The notes under the pieces were generated by a model that was given only the letters and a program-made list of their open reading frames with translations, ran no database searches and was not told the DNA's origin. 37,711 nucleotides of DNA from Acidobacteriota bacterium (GTDB lineage: Bacteria; Acidobacteriota; Blastocatellia; Pyrinomonadales; Pyrinomonadaceae): positions 1 through 37,711 of the forward strand of contig JAIVJG010000052.1 of the NCBI GenBank assembly GCA_020200155.1. The letters run 5' to 3'. This document shows, piece by piece, positions 23,711 through 32,188 of the stretch (position 1 is the first letter of the stretch; each line of letters starts with the position of its first letter). The translations under genes and the position numbers were made by a program.

Positions 23711-24787
23711 ATGAGTTCAAGCCAGCAGGCACAACCCGTCAACGAAGACCGGATGCACGAATTTCTGGGCAAGGTGGTCGGCGACTTCGGCGCGGCCTTG
23801 AGTTCGACGCTCGCCTACATCGGCATCAAACTTGGTCTCTACGCTGCGCTCGCGCAAACGGGGCCGGCGACGCCCGCCGAACTCGCCGCCAGGACAAACA
23901 CGTCCGAGCGTTACGTGCGCGAGTGGCTCATCAATCAGGCATCGGGCGGCTACGTCGAATACGACGCGGGCGCGGGACGCTATCACATGTCGCCGGAGCA
24001 GGCGGTCGCGCTGACGGACGAGAACAGCCCGTTCTACGTGGGCGGCGGCTTCTACGTCGTCAAGGCGATGGGACGCGCCGAGCCGCGCATCACCGAAGCC
24101 TTCCGCACGGGCGAGGGGATGCTCTGGGGCGAGCACGACGCAGACCTCTTCGTCGGCACTGAACGCTTCTTCCGTCCCGGCTACACCGCGCATCTCGTCA
24201 ACACATGGATACCGTCGCTCAACGGCATCGAAGAAAAGTTGAAGACGGGCGGCACGGTCGCGGACATCGGCTGCGGGCACGGCGCTTCGACGATCATCAT
24301 GGCGAAGGCTTATCCGAACTCGCGCTTCCGTGGCTTCGACAATCACGCACCCTCCATCGAGCACGCGCGGCGCGCGGCTGAGGAGGCCGGAGTCGGCGAC
24401 CGCGTGAGTTTCGAGGTCGCGTCGGCCAGCGAATTCCCCGGCGAGAACTATGACATGATCGCCTTCTTCGACTGCCTGCACGATATGGGCGACCCCGTCG
24501 GCGCGGCGCGTCGTGCATGCGATACGCTCGCCCCCGAAGGCAGCGCGCTCATCGTCGAGCCGATGGCGGGCGACACGGTGGAAGGTAACTTCAACATCAT
24601 CGGTCGCACCTTCTCAGCCGCCTCGACGCTCTGCTGCACGGCCAACTCGCTCGCGCTCGGCGGCCCCGCGCTCGGCGCAGTCGCCACCGAAGCCGCGCTC
24701 CGCGAAACGGTGCTCGCCGGCGGCTTCACACAGTTTCGACGCGCCGCCGAGACGCCCTTCAACCGCATCTTCGAGGCGCGTCGCTGA
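23711..24787 (+). CDS. winged-helix plus SAM-dependent methyltransferase
   Basis: 358 residues; GGAGGA lies 11-16 bases before the ATG. Residues about 15-115 form a helical/winged-helix dimerisation region (YAALAQTGPATPAELAARTNTSERYVREWL) as in O-methyltransferase-like proteins. The Rossmann domain has motif I VADIGCGHGAST (about residue 180), motif II FDNHAPSIEHAR, and post-motif DMIAFFDCLHDMGDP. The LHDM segment is at the place of the catalytic-site helix. It probably methylates a small molecule; the substrate is unknown. It is transcribed divergently from the aminotransferase. Confidence 0.85.
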   Translation: MSSSQQAQPVNEDRMHEFLGKVVGDFGAALSSTLAYIGIKLGLYAALAQTGPATPAELAARTNTSERYVREWLINQASGGYVEYDAGAGRYHMSPEQAVALTDENSPFYVGGGFYVVKAMGRAEPRITEAFRTGEGMLWGEHDADLFVGTERFFRPGYTAHLVNTWIPSLNGIEEKLKTGGTVADIGCGHGASTIIMAKAYPNSRFRGFDNHAPSIEHARRAAEEAGVGDRVSFEVASASEFPGENYDMIAFFDCLHDMGDPVGAARRACDTLAPEGSALIVEPMAGDTVEGNFNIIGRTFSAASTLCCTANSLALGGPALGAVATEAALRETVLAGGFTQFRRAAETPFNRIFEARR

Positions 24788-24817
24788 ACCGGCGCGTCGC
24801 CCAAACGCGGCGACTCT

Positions 24818-25888
24818 CTACTGTGGAGGCGTCTGCTGCTCGGCGGCTTGTTGGCGGAGTTGGTCAATGATGGAGCGGATGGCGCTGGCCTGTGCGCCTT
24901 CGGGCGAGAGTTCGAGATATTTTTCGTAGGCGGAGACGGCATCTTTCCAGCGTTCCAGTTTCTCGTAAGCCGCGCCGGTGAGTTGGTAGAGCGCCGGCTC
25001 GGAGTCGGAGAGTTGCGAGATGGCTTTGCGGAAGGCCGCGACCGCGCCTTCATAATCGCCCTTCTCTTCGAGCACGATGCCCATGCCGGTGTAAGCTTCC
25101 GGCTGAAACCCCTGGCCCTCGCGGATGGCTCGACGATAGGAGGCGACGGCGGCGTTCTGGTCGGCCAGAGCGCGCATGATGCGCCCCTCGACGGCGGAGG
25201 CTTCAGGGTAGGCGGGACGGTCGCGCCGCGCCGCCGCGATCTGTTCGAGCGCCGAGTCGTTATCTTCCATCGCCAACAGGACGCGCGCGAGGCCGACGTG
25301 CGCCGCAGGGAAGCGCGGGCGCAAGCGGAGCGCCTGCCGGTAAAGCTCGACGGCACGTTTGCGTCCCTCATCGCCGCCGCCGTGCTCGCGTGCGTCCTCT
25401 GCCTGCTGGAAAAGCAGTTCGGCCTGATCTTTCGTCGGTGTCAGACGGACTTCGACCGCGCCGCGCTTCGTCGGCAGGATCGTCAGAACACGCTCCTGAA
25501 ATCCGGCGGCGCGCACACGCAATACATGTCGCCCCGGCGAGACTTTGAGTTGCAGTTTTCCTCCGGCGTCCGCCACGCCGCGTCGCACTTCGTCAACCCA
25601 GACGGCTGCGCCGGGTTGCGTGCTCACCGTGATTGTCTTCGACGAAGACGCCGCTGCCGCCGGAGACGTTTTAGTAACGTTGATTGTTTTGGCCGGCGCT
25701 CTTTGCCAGACTTCGCCCTTCTTCTGCGCGCGGACTCCGTTTGAAACGGCGGCGCTCAACGCCAGCGCCAGCGCAAACACGCGCGCGGCCACGAGCGCCG
25801 GAGACGGCGCGACGTTGAGAAACGCGTGCCGCACGCTCGTCGCAACATCCTCTTGTTTTCGCGGCGACATTCCCGATGCTTTAATCAT
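24818..25888 (-). CDS. exported PEGA/TPR repeat protein
   Basis: 356 residues. Signal or anchor segment VAARVFALALALSAAVSNGVRA (about 34-55), then a PEGA-type beta domain (ITVSTQPGAAVWVDEVRRGVADAGGKLQLKVSPGRHVLRV, about 86-140), then at least five tetratricopeptide repeats to the C-terminus (for example AVELYRQALRLRPRFPAAHVGLA and AVAAFRKAISQLSDSEPALYQL). It is likely a periplasmic scaffold. The ATG at 25888 overlaps the stop of the lytic transglycosylase by one base (a GTG three bases earlier is also possible), so both belong to one operon. Confidence 0.85.
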   Translation of the reverse strand: MIKASGMSPRKQEDVATSVRHAFLNVAPSPALVAARVFALALALSAAVSNGVRAQKKGEVWQRAPAKTINVTKTSPAAAASSSKTITVSTQPGAAVWVDEVRRGVADAGGKLQLKVSPGRHVLRVRAAGFQERVLTILPTKRGAVEVRLTPTKDQAELLFQQAEDAREHGGGDEGRKRAVELYRQALRLRPRFPAAHVGLARVLLAMEDNDSALEQIAAARRDRPAYPEASAVEGRIMRALADQNAAVASYRRAIREGQGFQPEAYTGMGIVLEEKGDYEGAVAAFRKAISQLSDSEPALYQLTGAAYEKLERWKDAVSAYEKYLELSPEGAQASAIRSIIDQLRQQAAEQQTPPQ

Positions 25889-27534
25889 CACTTAACCACC
25901 TCTTCCTCTTCACCGCCCGACACGCGGCGCGGTCGCACCTGCTCGTTCGGGGTCTGAGTGGGCGCGGCACTGCCTGCGGGACGCACGGCGCGCGTTCCGA
26001 CTTCCGGGCGAAAGCGTCCCTGCTCGTCGTAAAGACGGCGGTACTGAAGCGTGTTGCGGACGACGCCCTGCACGTAGCCGCGCGTCTCCCTGAAGGGGAT
26101 GGCTTCGACCCACTCGTCTATTTGAAGCGGGAGCGTCGCGCGCCACTGCACGGCGCGTCCCGGCCCCGCGTTGTAGGCGGCGGCGACGTACTCGATGCGA
26201 CCGAACTTGTCGAGATTGCTGCGTAGGTACGTCGTGCCGAGCTTGATGTTGATGACCGGATCGAACAGCGACTCGTTGCTGATCGCGCTCTCGACCCCGG
26301 CGGTCTTCGCCGTCAGCCGCGCCGTGCCGGGAAGCAGTTGCATCAGGCCGTAGGCGTTGGCTCCGGAGACGGCGCGCGGGTTGAAGACTGATTCCTGGCG
26401 GATGAGTCCGGCGACCGTGTAGGGGTCGAGGCTTTTGGCGCGCGACTCCAGTGTGATCGTGTTCCAGTAGCCGAGCGGGTAGAACACGTCCCACTCCTCG
26501 CGCGTCAGTTCCTCCGGCTCCATCTGCGAGTAGTCGGGGTAACTCTTGCGGAGCACGTTGAAGGCTTGCAGGTTGTCGTCGTGCGAGCGGTAGATGCGCG
26601 CCTTGGCGAGTCCGACGCGCGGGCTGGACGGGGCGGACTCAAGCGCCTTGTCCAACTCGTCGTGCGCGAGATCGTCGAGGCCGACGACGCTCAACTGGTC
26701 TGCGCGCTTCTTCGCGTCGTGCGCGGCCCACGCCGTCTCGAACTGCGCGCCCGCGACTTCCGCCGCGCCCGCAAACATCTGGACGGCGAGGCGGTCGAAG
26801 TAGAGCGCGTCCGCCTGACTCCTGCCATCCTTCGCCGTCTGCCCGGCGGCGACGAGTGCGCGCATCGTCCACGCATTCGCGGGAAAAGCGCGCCGCATCT
26901 CCTCGACGGTCGAGCGCGCCGCGTCCCACTGCTTCGCGCGTGCGTAATGCTGCACGAGGTTGTAGAGCGCCTCGGCGCGCGTGTCGCCGGCGCTTATGGG
27001 CACGGCGGTCAAAGCCGCAATGGTGTCGGCGGCGCGGCGCGCGTTGTAGGCGGCGATGCCGCGACGGAGTTGCGCCTGCGGCGTGGCGGTTTCGGGGAAG
27101 CGACCGAAGGCGTCGGCGTAAGCCGCGACGGCGTCTGCGTGGCGCTTCGACTGAAAAAGTTTTTCGGCGCGCGTCACGGCCTCTTCGACGGTCGCGGGCG
27201 CGGTCGTGGAGTTCAGGCGAGAGATGCCCGCCGATGCTTCCGCGTCGTTCGTCGCCGAGACGGGCGCGTAGAAATAGAGTCGCCGGTAGGCGGCGAGGGC
27301 GCGCAGGGAGTCGCCGCCCTGCTCGTAAGCTTTGGCGGTCAGGAGCAGCGCGTCCGCGTCGTCCTGTTCGGACAGTTTTTTCAGCGTCAGGGGCACAGCC
27401 GCCGCCTGTGCGTCGAGAGAGAGCGCACGCGCGACACGCAGCGACGCCTCGCGCGCTCGCAGAGAGTTGGGGTAGTCGCGCGCGAGTTGCTCGTAGGCCG
27501 CACGCGCCTCGACGCGACGCCCCGCTTTGTCGAG
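25888..27534 (-). pseudogene. slt: Slt-type soluble lytic transglycosylase, N-terminus missing
   Basis: The C-terminal SLT domain is complete: catalytic Glu in VAGLIRQESVFNPRAVSGANAYGL, MQLLPGTARLTAK, TYLRSNLDKFGRIEYVAAAYNAGPGRAVQWR and the closing ETRGYVQGVVRN. About 350 residues of superhelical TPR-like repeats precede it. The frame stays coding upstream of any start: LDKAGRRVEARAAYEQLARDYPNS is clearly repeat sequence, yet a TGA stands directly before it at 27537. No signal peptide exists. The nearest in-frame start (GTG at 27396) would cut repeats. A 5' deletion of perhaps 100-250 codons is inferred. It is coupled to the PEGA/TPR gene. Confidence 0.75.
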
Positions 27535-27635
27535 TCAATGCGCTTCTAACCTTTCGTTCCCGGCACGCGGGGTTGCCCTGCTGGTTCTGATGCGTCGAAT
27601 CGGGAGAGCCGTTCGCCCGTTCAGGATAAAACAAA

Positions 27636-27688
27636 AACGCCGAAGGATGAACGGGAGACAGGCTCTTGTCCGTTCATCCTCCGGCGTT
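27636..27688 (-). terminator. intrinsic terminator of the GAF protein gene
   Basis: A 19-bp stem (AACGCCG.AGGATGAACGG with one mismatch) around a 15-base loop, followed on the minus strand by TTTGTTTT. The arm contains GGATGAACGG-type units like those in the heptad arrays. Confidence 0.85.
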
Positions 27689-27706
27689 CGGAGTTTGGCG
27701 CGTCGC

Positions 27707-29146
27707 TCAGACGGAGACGGTCGCGCCGGGATAGCCGTCGCCGAGTTTGGCGGGGTCGCCTCCGGCGAGCGCGTTGACCAGTTCGTGATGGAAGTAGTCG
27801 TAGCGCTCGGCCACCTCCGAGCGCACGCGCTTGTCGTACATCTGTCGCGAGCGATCAATGTCGTCGCGCAGGCGGTTGTAGAGATCGCCCGCGTCGCGTC
27901 CCTCCTGCACCTTCTGTTCGTTATAGAGCTTGATCTCGGAGACGAGCAGGCGCGCGAAACGGCGAGCCTCGTTGTGGTAACGCTTCTCTTCCTCGCGGAC
28001 TTCGACGGGGAAGTCCATGTCCGCCGCGCTTTGTCTTCGCGACGCACCCAAAGGCGAGCCTTCGGTCGCGGTCGAGGGCGGCGCGAAGGCCGCGCCACTC
28101 ATCGGAGTCGTGCCCGCGCCGCCGCTGCCCCACGTGTCGGAGGCCGACGGAAACTCTTCCGCCGCGGGCGTGTGTTCGACGTGTGCCGGAGCACTCTCCG
28201 CGTCTGCGTGGACGGATTCGGCTTCCGCCGGTGCTGCCTCCGGCTCGACTGCCTCCTGCGTCTCCGGCTGCGGCGTGACGAAAGCGGAGTGCGGCGCGGT
28301 TTCTTCGTCGGTCACGCGCGTCGGCTCGGCGTCGGTCGCCGGCGGGGGCACGGCGGCGGCGTCCGTCTGTGTCTGCGGCTGCGGGGCGGAGGCGTGCGAA
28401 GGTCGTTGCGTGGCGAGCAGTTCGACGGCCATGCCGGCGACGCGCACGAGGGTTTCGATGGCTTCGAGGTTGACCGCGTCCGCGTCCTGCAAGGCGCTGT
28501 CGGCGTAGAGCACGGCGACGGCTTTGTCGCGCGCGACGAGCGGCACGGCGACGGCGCGCTGCGGCGGCTCTTCGCCGAAATGACTGAAGATCGTGTGGTC
28601 TTCCGCGTGCTGGCCGGGGCCGCCGCTCCACGTCGAGCGCGTGCGTACCACCTCGCCGAGCAGTGTGTCGGAGGAGAGCGGCAGAGAGATTTCGCGCACC
28701 GCGTCGTCGCCGACCGTCCCTTCGAGGCCGCGTGCGCGCCAGCCCGTCGTGCGTTCCTGCTTGACGACGAAGAAGGCCACGCGCGGCGCGAACGAGGCAG
28801 CACGGTTGACGAGCGCGTTGAGTATGTCGGATTGCGTGCGCTGGCCGTCCAGTTCGTCAATCGCGGCCTTGATGATCGCGATCTCGCTCGACGAACGTGC
28901 GCGCGTGGACTTTTCGGCAGCCGCCTCTATCCCAGCGTTGCGCGCGTTGCGTATGTGCTCGGAGACGGCGACGGCGAGCGACGCGTCGGTCTGCGCGTCG
29001 CTCCCGATGCGCTCCGAGAGGCGCGTGAAGGCCTCGTTTAGTTGGCTTTGCAGGCGCGCGACCTCGTCCTGCAAGCCGCCTATGCGACCCTGAACGTAAG
29101 CCTCTATGTCATCGCGCAAGCTTTTTTCCAAGTCTCCGCTGGACAC
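27707..29146 (-). CDS. GAF-domain protein with coiled-coil and acidic linker
   Basis: 479 residues from a GTG with GGAGG about 9 bases upstream. N-terminal coiled coil (about 5-60, VARLQSQLNEAFTRLSERIG), then a GAF-like sensor domain (about 95-245: ILNALVNRAASFAPRVAFFVVK, AVAVPLVARDKAVAVLYADS). A long Ala/Pro/Glu linker follows (about 250-375). The C-terminal 100 residues (EEEKRYHNEARRFARLLVSEIKLYNEQKV) form a conserved helical module ending in FHHELVNALAGGDPAKLG. The protein is cytosolic, with no kinase or output enzyme domain. It may sense a ligand and signal by assembly. The C-terminal module is not a family I can name. Confidence 0.7.
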   Translation of the reverse strand: MSSGDLEKSLRDDIEAYVQGRIGGLQDEVARLQSQLNEAFTRLSERIGSDAQTDASLAVAVSEHIRNARNAGIEAAAEKSTRARSSSEIAIIKAAIDELDGQRTQSDILNALVNRAASFAPRVAFFVVKQERTTGWRARGLEGTVGDDAVREISLPLSSDTLLGEVVRTRSTWSGGPGQHAEDHTIFSHFGEEPPQRAVAVPLVARDKAVAVLYADSALQDADAVNLEAIETLVRVAGMAVELLATQRPSHASAPQPQTQTDAAAVPPPATDAEPTRVTDEETAPHSAFVTPQPETQEAVEPEAAPAEAESVHADAESAPAHVEHTPAAEEFPSASDTWGSGGAGTTPMSGAAFAPPSTATEGSPLGASRRQSAADMDFPVEVREEEKRYHNEARRFARLLVSEIKLYNEQKVQEGRDAGDLYNRLRDDIDRSRQMYDKRVRSEVAERYDYFHHELVNALAGGDPAKLGDGYPGATVSV

Positions 29147-29337
29147 GTCTGGTTTCCTCCGTTGTGCTGTGTGTGGGCTTCAGAATCGAAGCTGTCTCGA
29201 CCGGCCTCAAGCGGGCCATCTTTCCGGCAGCTCTTGATGAAGACTGGCGAGTGACGCCGGACACGGCGAAAAGCCCTTCGGGCCGGCTCCACGGATTATG
29301 GACGCCGACGCGGAAGGGTGTCAAGAGACTCTTTTGT
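29147..29337. other. divergent intergenic region
   Basis: About 190 bases between the GAF gene and the repeat array before the response regulator. No gene seen. Promoters for both directions are expected, but none is clear. Confidence 0.4.
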
Positions 29338-29339
29338 CA

Positions 29340-29442
29340 TTTTAGACTTGCGATTTTCGATTTTAGACTTATCATTCGTCATCGCACAGGCGACGGGAAA
29401 TTGCCAATCTAAAATCCGAATCGTAAATCTAAAATTTAAACA
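29340..29442 (+). repeat. paired heptanucleotide arrays before a response regulator
   Basis: Seven consecutive 7-base units TTTTAGA, CTTGCGA, TTTTCGA, TTTTAGA, CTTATCA, TTCGTCA, TCGCACA (29340-29388), then an inverse set from 29405 (CAATCTA, AAATCCG, AATCGTA, AATCTAA). GATTTTAGA at 29359-29367 is inverted at 29408-29416. It runs up to the start codon of the next gene. Confidence 0.7.
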
Positions 29443-29829
29443 ATGCCCCGCAGCATACTCATCGCCGACGACTACGACGACACGCGCGAACTGCTGCGCC
29501 TGATCCTTGAGACGGAAGGCTACACCATCCGCGAGGCGCGCAACGGTCTGGAGGCGCTCGAAGTGGCGCGCGACGGTTCCGTCAGTCTGGCGCTGATTGA
29601 CATCTCGATGCCGGCGCTCGACGGGTGGGGCACGCTCCGCGAGTTGCGCGCGGACGAACGCACGCGAGACCTCCCCTGCGTCGCCCTCACGGCCTTCGCC
29701 GCCACGGAGGATCGCCGGCGCGTGCTCGAAGCGGGCTTCGACGCCTACATCTCCAAGCCCTATCACCACAAGGAACTGCTCGAACTGATCCACAGCCTCC
29801 TCGACACAGAGGGTCGGCGGCATCAGTAG
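29443..29829 (+). CDS. single-domain response regulator
   Basis: 128 residues, receiver domain only. Acidic pair IADDYDDT (residues 7-14), phospho-acceptor Asp in LALIDISMPALDG, Thr in VALTAFA and Lys in YISKPYHH are all present. It resembles the receiver at 6094-6612 (DDYDD, PALDG). No cognate kinase is in the window. The ATG follows the repeat array directly, without a clear Shine-Dalgarno. The small gene at 29845 follows 15 bases later. Confidence 0.9.
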   Translation: MPRSILIADDYDDTRELLRLILETEGYTIREARNGLEALEVARDGSVSLALIDISMPALDGWGTLRELRADERTRDLPCVALTAFAATEDRRRVLEAGFDAYISKPYHHKELLELIHSLLDTEGRRHQ

Positions 29830-29844
29830 GCCGACGACACGCGC

Positions 29845-30135
29845 ATGCCGGACGACGAGCGCAAACCTCAAGACCTCGACGCGCCAACAGCCGGCGCGAT
29901 CCTCGTCGCGTTTGAAAAACTCTTCGGCGGCGGTCGTGGCGTCGCGCGCTTTCCACGCTCGCGACTGCGCTACGTCGAACTGCCGGGCGGCACGCGCCTC
30001 ATCGAACAAAATCCGAAGACGAAAAGCGACTGGGCCGAACGCGCACGCGCCGGCCAACGCGTCGCATGGGTCATGCGCGGCGGCGAATTTCTCGCGCGCG
30101 TAGTTGATGGCGAAGTCGTGATGCTCGAAAAGTAG
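29845..30135 (+). CDS. small protein of unknown function
   Basis: 96 residues. Not recognised. The sequence looks like a compact alpha/beta domain: helix (AGAILVAFEKLFGGG), strand (RLRYVELPGGTRLIEQN), helix (SDWAERARAG), strands (RVAWVMRGGEFLARVVDGEVVML). No signal peptide or membrane segment. It starts 15 bases after the response regulator, so it may be an accessory or effector of that regulator, by position only. Confidence 0.55.
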   Translation: MPDDERKPQDLDAPTAGAILVAFEKLFGGGRGVARFPRSRLRYVELPGGTRLIEQNPKTKSDWAERARAGQRVAWVMRGGEFLARVVDGEVVMLEK

Positions 30136-30210
30136 GAATGAGAGTGGAAGGATAAAGGATGAGAAAGTGGCTGTTAAGATTCAGCCTTCCTCAGAGGTGT
30201 TCACCTTTGC
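30136..30210. repeat. heptanucleotide-type array between convergent genes
   Basis: Units GGAATGA, GAGTGGA, AGGATAA, AGGATGA, GAAAGTG (30137-30171), then TTCAGCCTTCCTCAGAGG with partial inverse character. It lies just after the stop of the small unknown gene and before the 3' end of ispA. Confidence 0.5.
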
Positions 30211-30213
30211 TTC

Positions 30214-31033
30214 TTAGGCGCGGCGTTCGAGGATGAGGCGGGCGATGGCACGCAGGGTGTCTGTGGGGCGTTTGATCTCGTCGAGCGCGGCGTTGGCTTC
30301 GGCGTGGACTGAACGTGCGCGCTCGCGCGCCGCGTCGAGGCCGTAGAGCGACGGGTAGGTGGCTTTGCGCGCCCGCGCGTCTTTGCCGGGAGTCTCCCGC
30401 GATGATCGCACCGGCGCGCGCCGCAGCCTGTATGAGCGCGCCCGTCTTCCGCCGGTGGATCAACTCCAACTCTTCACCGCCGACATCCTCACGCGACTCG
30501 GCGGCGAGGTCGTGCGCCTGTCCTGCGACCATCCCTTCGGGCGTCCCCGCCGCGCGCGCCAGTTCGGCGATGAGATGGACGCGCAGAGGCGCGTCGAGCG
30601 TCTCGTCTTCCGCGATTGTCTGAAAGGCTAGCGCTTGCAGCGCGTCGCCCGCGAGGATGGCCGTCGTCTCGCCGAACTTGACGTGGCAGGTCGGACGACC
30701 GCGACGCAGTTCGTCGTCGTCCATCGCCGGGAGGTCGTCGTGGACGAGCGAGTATGTGTGAATCATCTCGAAGGCGCAGGCGGTGGCGAGCAACTGTTCC
30801 GTCTTCGCGCCGAAAGTCTCACCCGTCGCCAGCAGCAGCAGGGGGCGGAAACGCTTGGCCGGAGCGAACAGGCTCCAACGAATCGCGGCGTGCACCGCGC
30901 CCGCCCCCGCAGACTCTCCGGGGACGAGTTCGTCAAGCTTCGCCTCGACCAGAGAGAGCGCGCGTGCGGCGTAGGCACGCGCCTCTTCGACGGATGAAGA
31001 CGAAGCCGCTCGCGCATCAAAAGACGCTTTCAT
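30214..31033 (-). pseudogene. ispA: farnesyl/geranylgeranyl diphosphate synthase with internal deletion and frameshift
   Basis: The product would make C15-C20 prenyl diphosphates for quinones and cell-wall carrier lipids. The ATG at 31033 (GGAGG close upstream) lies inside the end of xseB. The first 210 residues are intact: the first Asp-rich motif with LVHDDLPAMDDDELRRGRPTCH, then GDALQALAFQTI and ELELIHRRKTGALIQAAARAGAIIAG. At about 30400 the frame breaks. The C-terminus GKDARARKATYPSLYGLDAARERA continues in another frame to 30214. About 40 residues are missing, including the second Asp-rich motif (DDxxD), so no active enzyme can be made from this sequence. Confidence 0.88.
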
Positions 31034-31337
31034 CAGCCTCCGCCTCGTCTTCGTCTTCTTTCGCATCGAACTCTTCGGTCTCGAACGGGACGACCGACGT
31101 GCGCCCGTCGCCGTCACGCAACAGCACCTCGATGCGCCGCTCGGCTTCGTTGAGTCGCTCCTGGCACTCGCGCGACAGGCGCACGCCCTGCTCGAAGAGT
31201 TCCAGACTTTTCTCCAGCGGCAAATCGCCGCGCTCAAGCTCGCGCACGATTCTCTCAAGCCCCGCCAGTTGCGTCTCGAAGTTCGCAGACTCGGCCACGG
31301 GCGTCCGTGTCTTCGTTGTTTGTTCTCGTTTCGGCAT
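31017..31337 (-). CDS. xseB: exodeoxyribonuclease VII small subunit
   Basis: 106 residues from the ATG at 31337, with AGGA about 11 bases upstream. The conserved core [48 protein letters not shown] (about 20-66) is complete, followed by an acidic tail. Several XseB subunits bind each XseA in the nuclease that degrades single-stranded DNA. It lies between xseA and ispA as in many bacteria and overlaps ispA by 17 bases. Confidence 0.93.
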   Translation of the reverse strand: MPKREQTTKTRTPVAESANFETQLAGLERIVRELERGDLPLEKSLELFEQGVRLSRECQERLNEAERRIEVLLRDGDGRTSVVPFETEEFDAKEDEDEAEADESVF

Positions 31338-31444
31338 CTTCAGGTTTCCTGCGGGCGTTCTACATTCAGACCGCGTCTCGACAGCCCGCGTGCCCTCCCT
31401 CATGGTGTGGCCTCCGCACTACCGCGTGATTCGCCGGGCGGTAT

Positions 31445-32188
31445 CTACCTGCCGCGTTTACGTCGAGGGGCGGACGGCGGCGGGATGCTGCCCGGCGCGG
31501 GCAGGCTCGAAGCGACGCGAGTGGCAATGTCGGAGGCCAGCGCGTCATCTTTGACCGTCACTACCTTCCAGCGTTCGCCGTTGCGCTGCATCGCCAGTTC
31601 GACGGGACGGTCAGCGGCCTTTAACGCGACCGTCGCCGCGTCGCCCTGTTCCCTGATTTCCGACGCGCGCGAGATGCCGAGCGCGAAGAGGATGAAAGGC
31701 GTGCTGCCTCCGCTTTTCTCGGAGAAATTTTTGGCCGCGCGTGTGATCTCTTCGCGCATCGTCTCGCGCACGCGCGGGAGCATTTGCGGCAGCGCCGCCT
31801 CGACCTGAGAGCGCGCGAGCGTGACGGGCAGCGTGCCCGACGTTAATTTCTCTATCACCTGCGGCGCGAAGCCCTGCGTGATGCGGTCGCTGTCAATCAA
31901 CCCTTCGACGGCACGCGTGTCGTCGTGCTGCGCCGCGTCAACCAGAAGCGCGAGGCTGTAAGCCGGACTCTTCTTGTAGTGCTGCCACCAGGCGTAACCG
32001 CCGACGAGCAACGCCACGGCGAGCGCGACGGCGATGAGCGCGCCCGCCGACAGAATCTTCGCCCCGCGCCCGAAGCTGAAACTTTTACGCTGCCGCCCGA
32101 ATCGTGCGTCCGCCTGCGCCTGCGCGACATCAATCACGATGCGGCTCCTGCGCCCGCTCCCCTGCTTCGACGGAGGCTGCGACATCAT
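31445..32188 (-). CDS. single-pass membrane protein of unknown function
   Basis: 247 residues. The start ATG overlaps the xseA stop by one base (TGATG). A basic, Gln/Arg-rich cytoplasmic N-terminus (about 1-45) is followed by a membrane helix (ILSAGALIAVALAVALLVGGYAWW, about 47-70) and a 175-residue external domain with helices (YSLALLVDAAQHDDTRAVEGLIDSD) and a final beta part (VELAMQRNGERWKVVTVKDD). The last part resembles DUF2939-like folds, but I cannot assign it firmly. Placement between xseA and xseB indicates one operon. Confidence 0.65.
   Translation of the reverse strand: MMSQPPSKQGSGRRSRIVIDVAQAQADARFGRQRKSFSFGRGAKILSAGALIAVALAVALLVGGYAWWQHYKKSPAYSLALLVDAAQHDDTRAVEGLIDSDRITQGFAPQVIEKLTSGTLPVTLARSQVEAALPQMLPRVRETMREEITRAAKNFSEKSGGSTPFILFALGISRASEIREQGDAATVALKAADRPVELAMQRNGERWKVVTVKDDALASDIATRVASSLPAPGSIPPPSAPRRKRGR

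Noticed and set aside
26639-27634. 331-codon minus-strand frame overlapping slt, which starts upstream of the slt break
   Set aside because: Arg-rich shadow frame; the slt frame carries the TPR and SLT motifs. It does not provide the missing slt N-terminus.
29296-30057. Minus-strand frame of 253 codons over the response regulator
   Set aside because: Antisense shadow; the plus-strand receiver has all catalytic residues.
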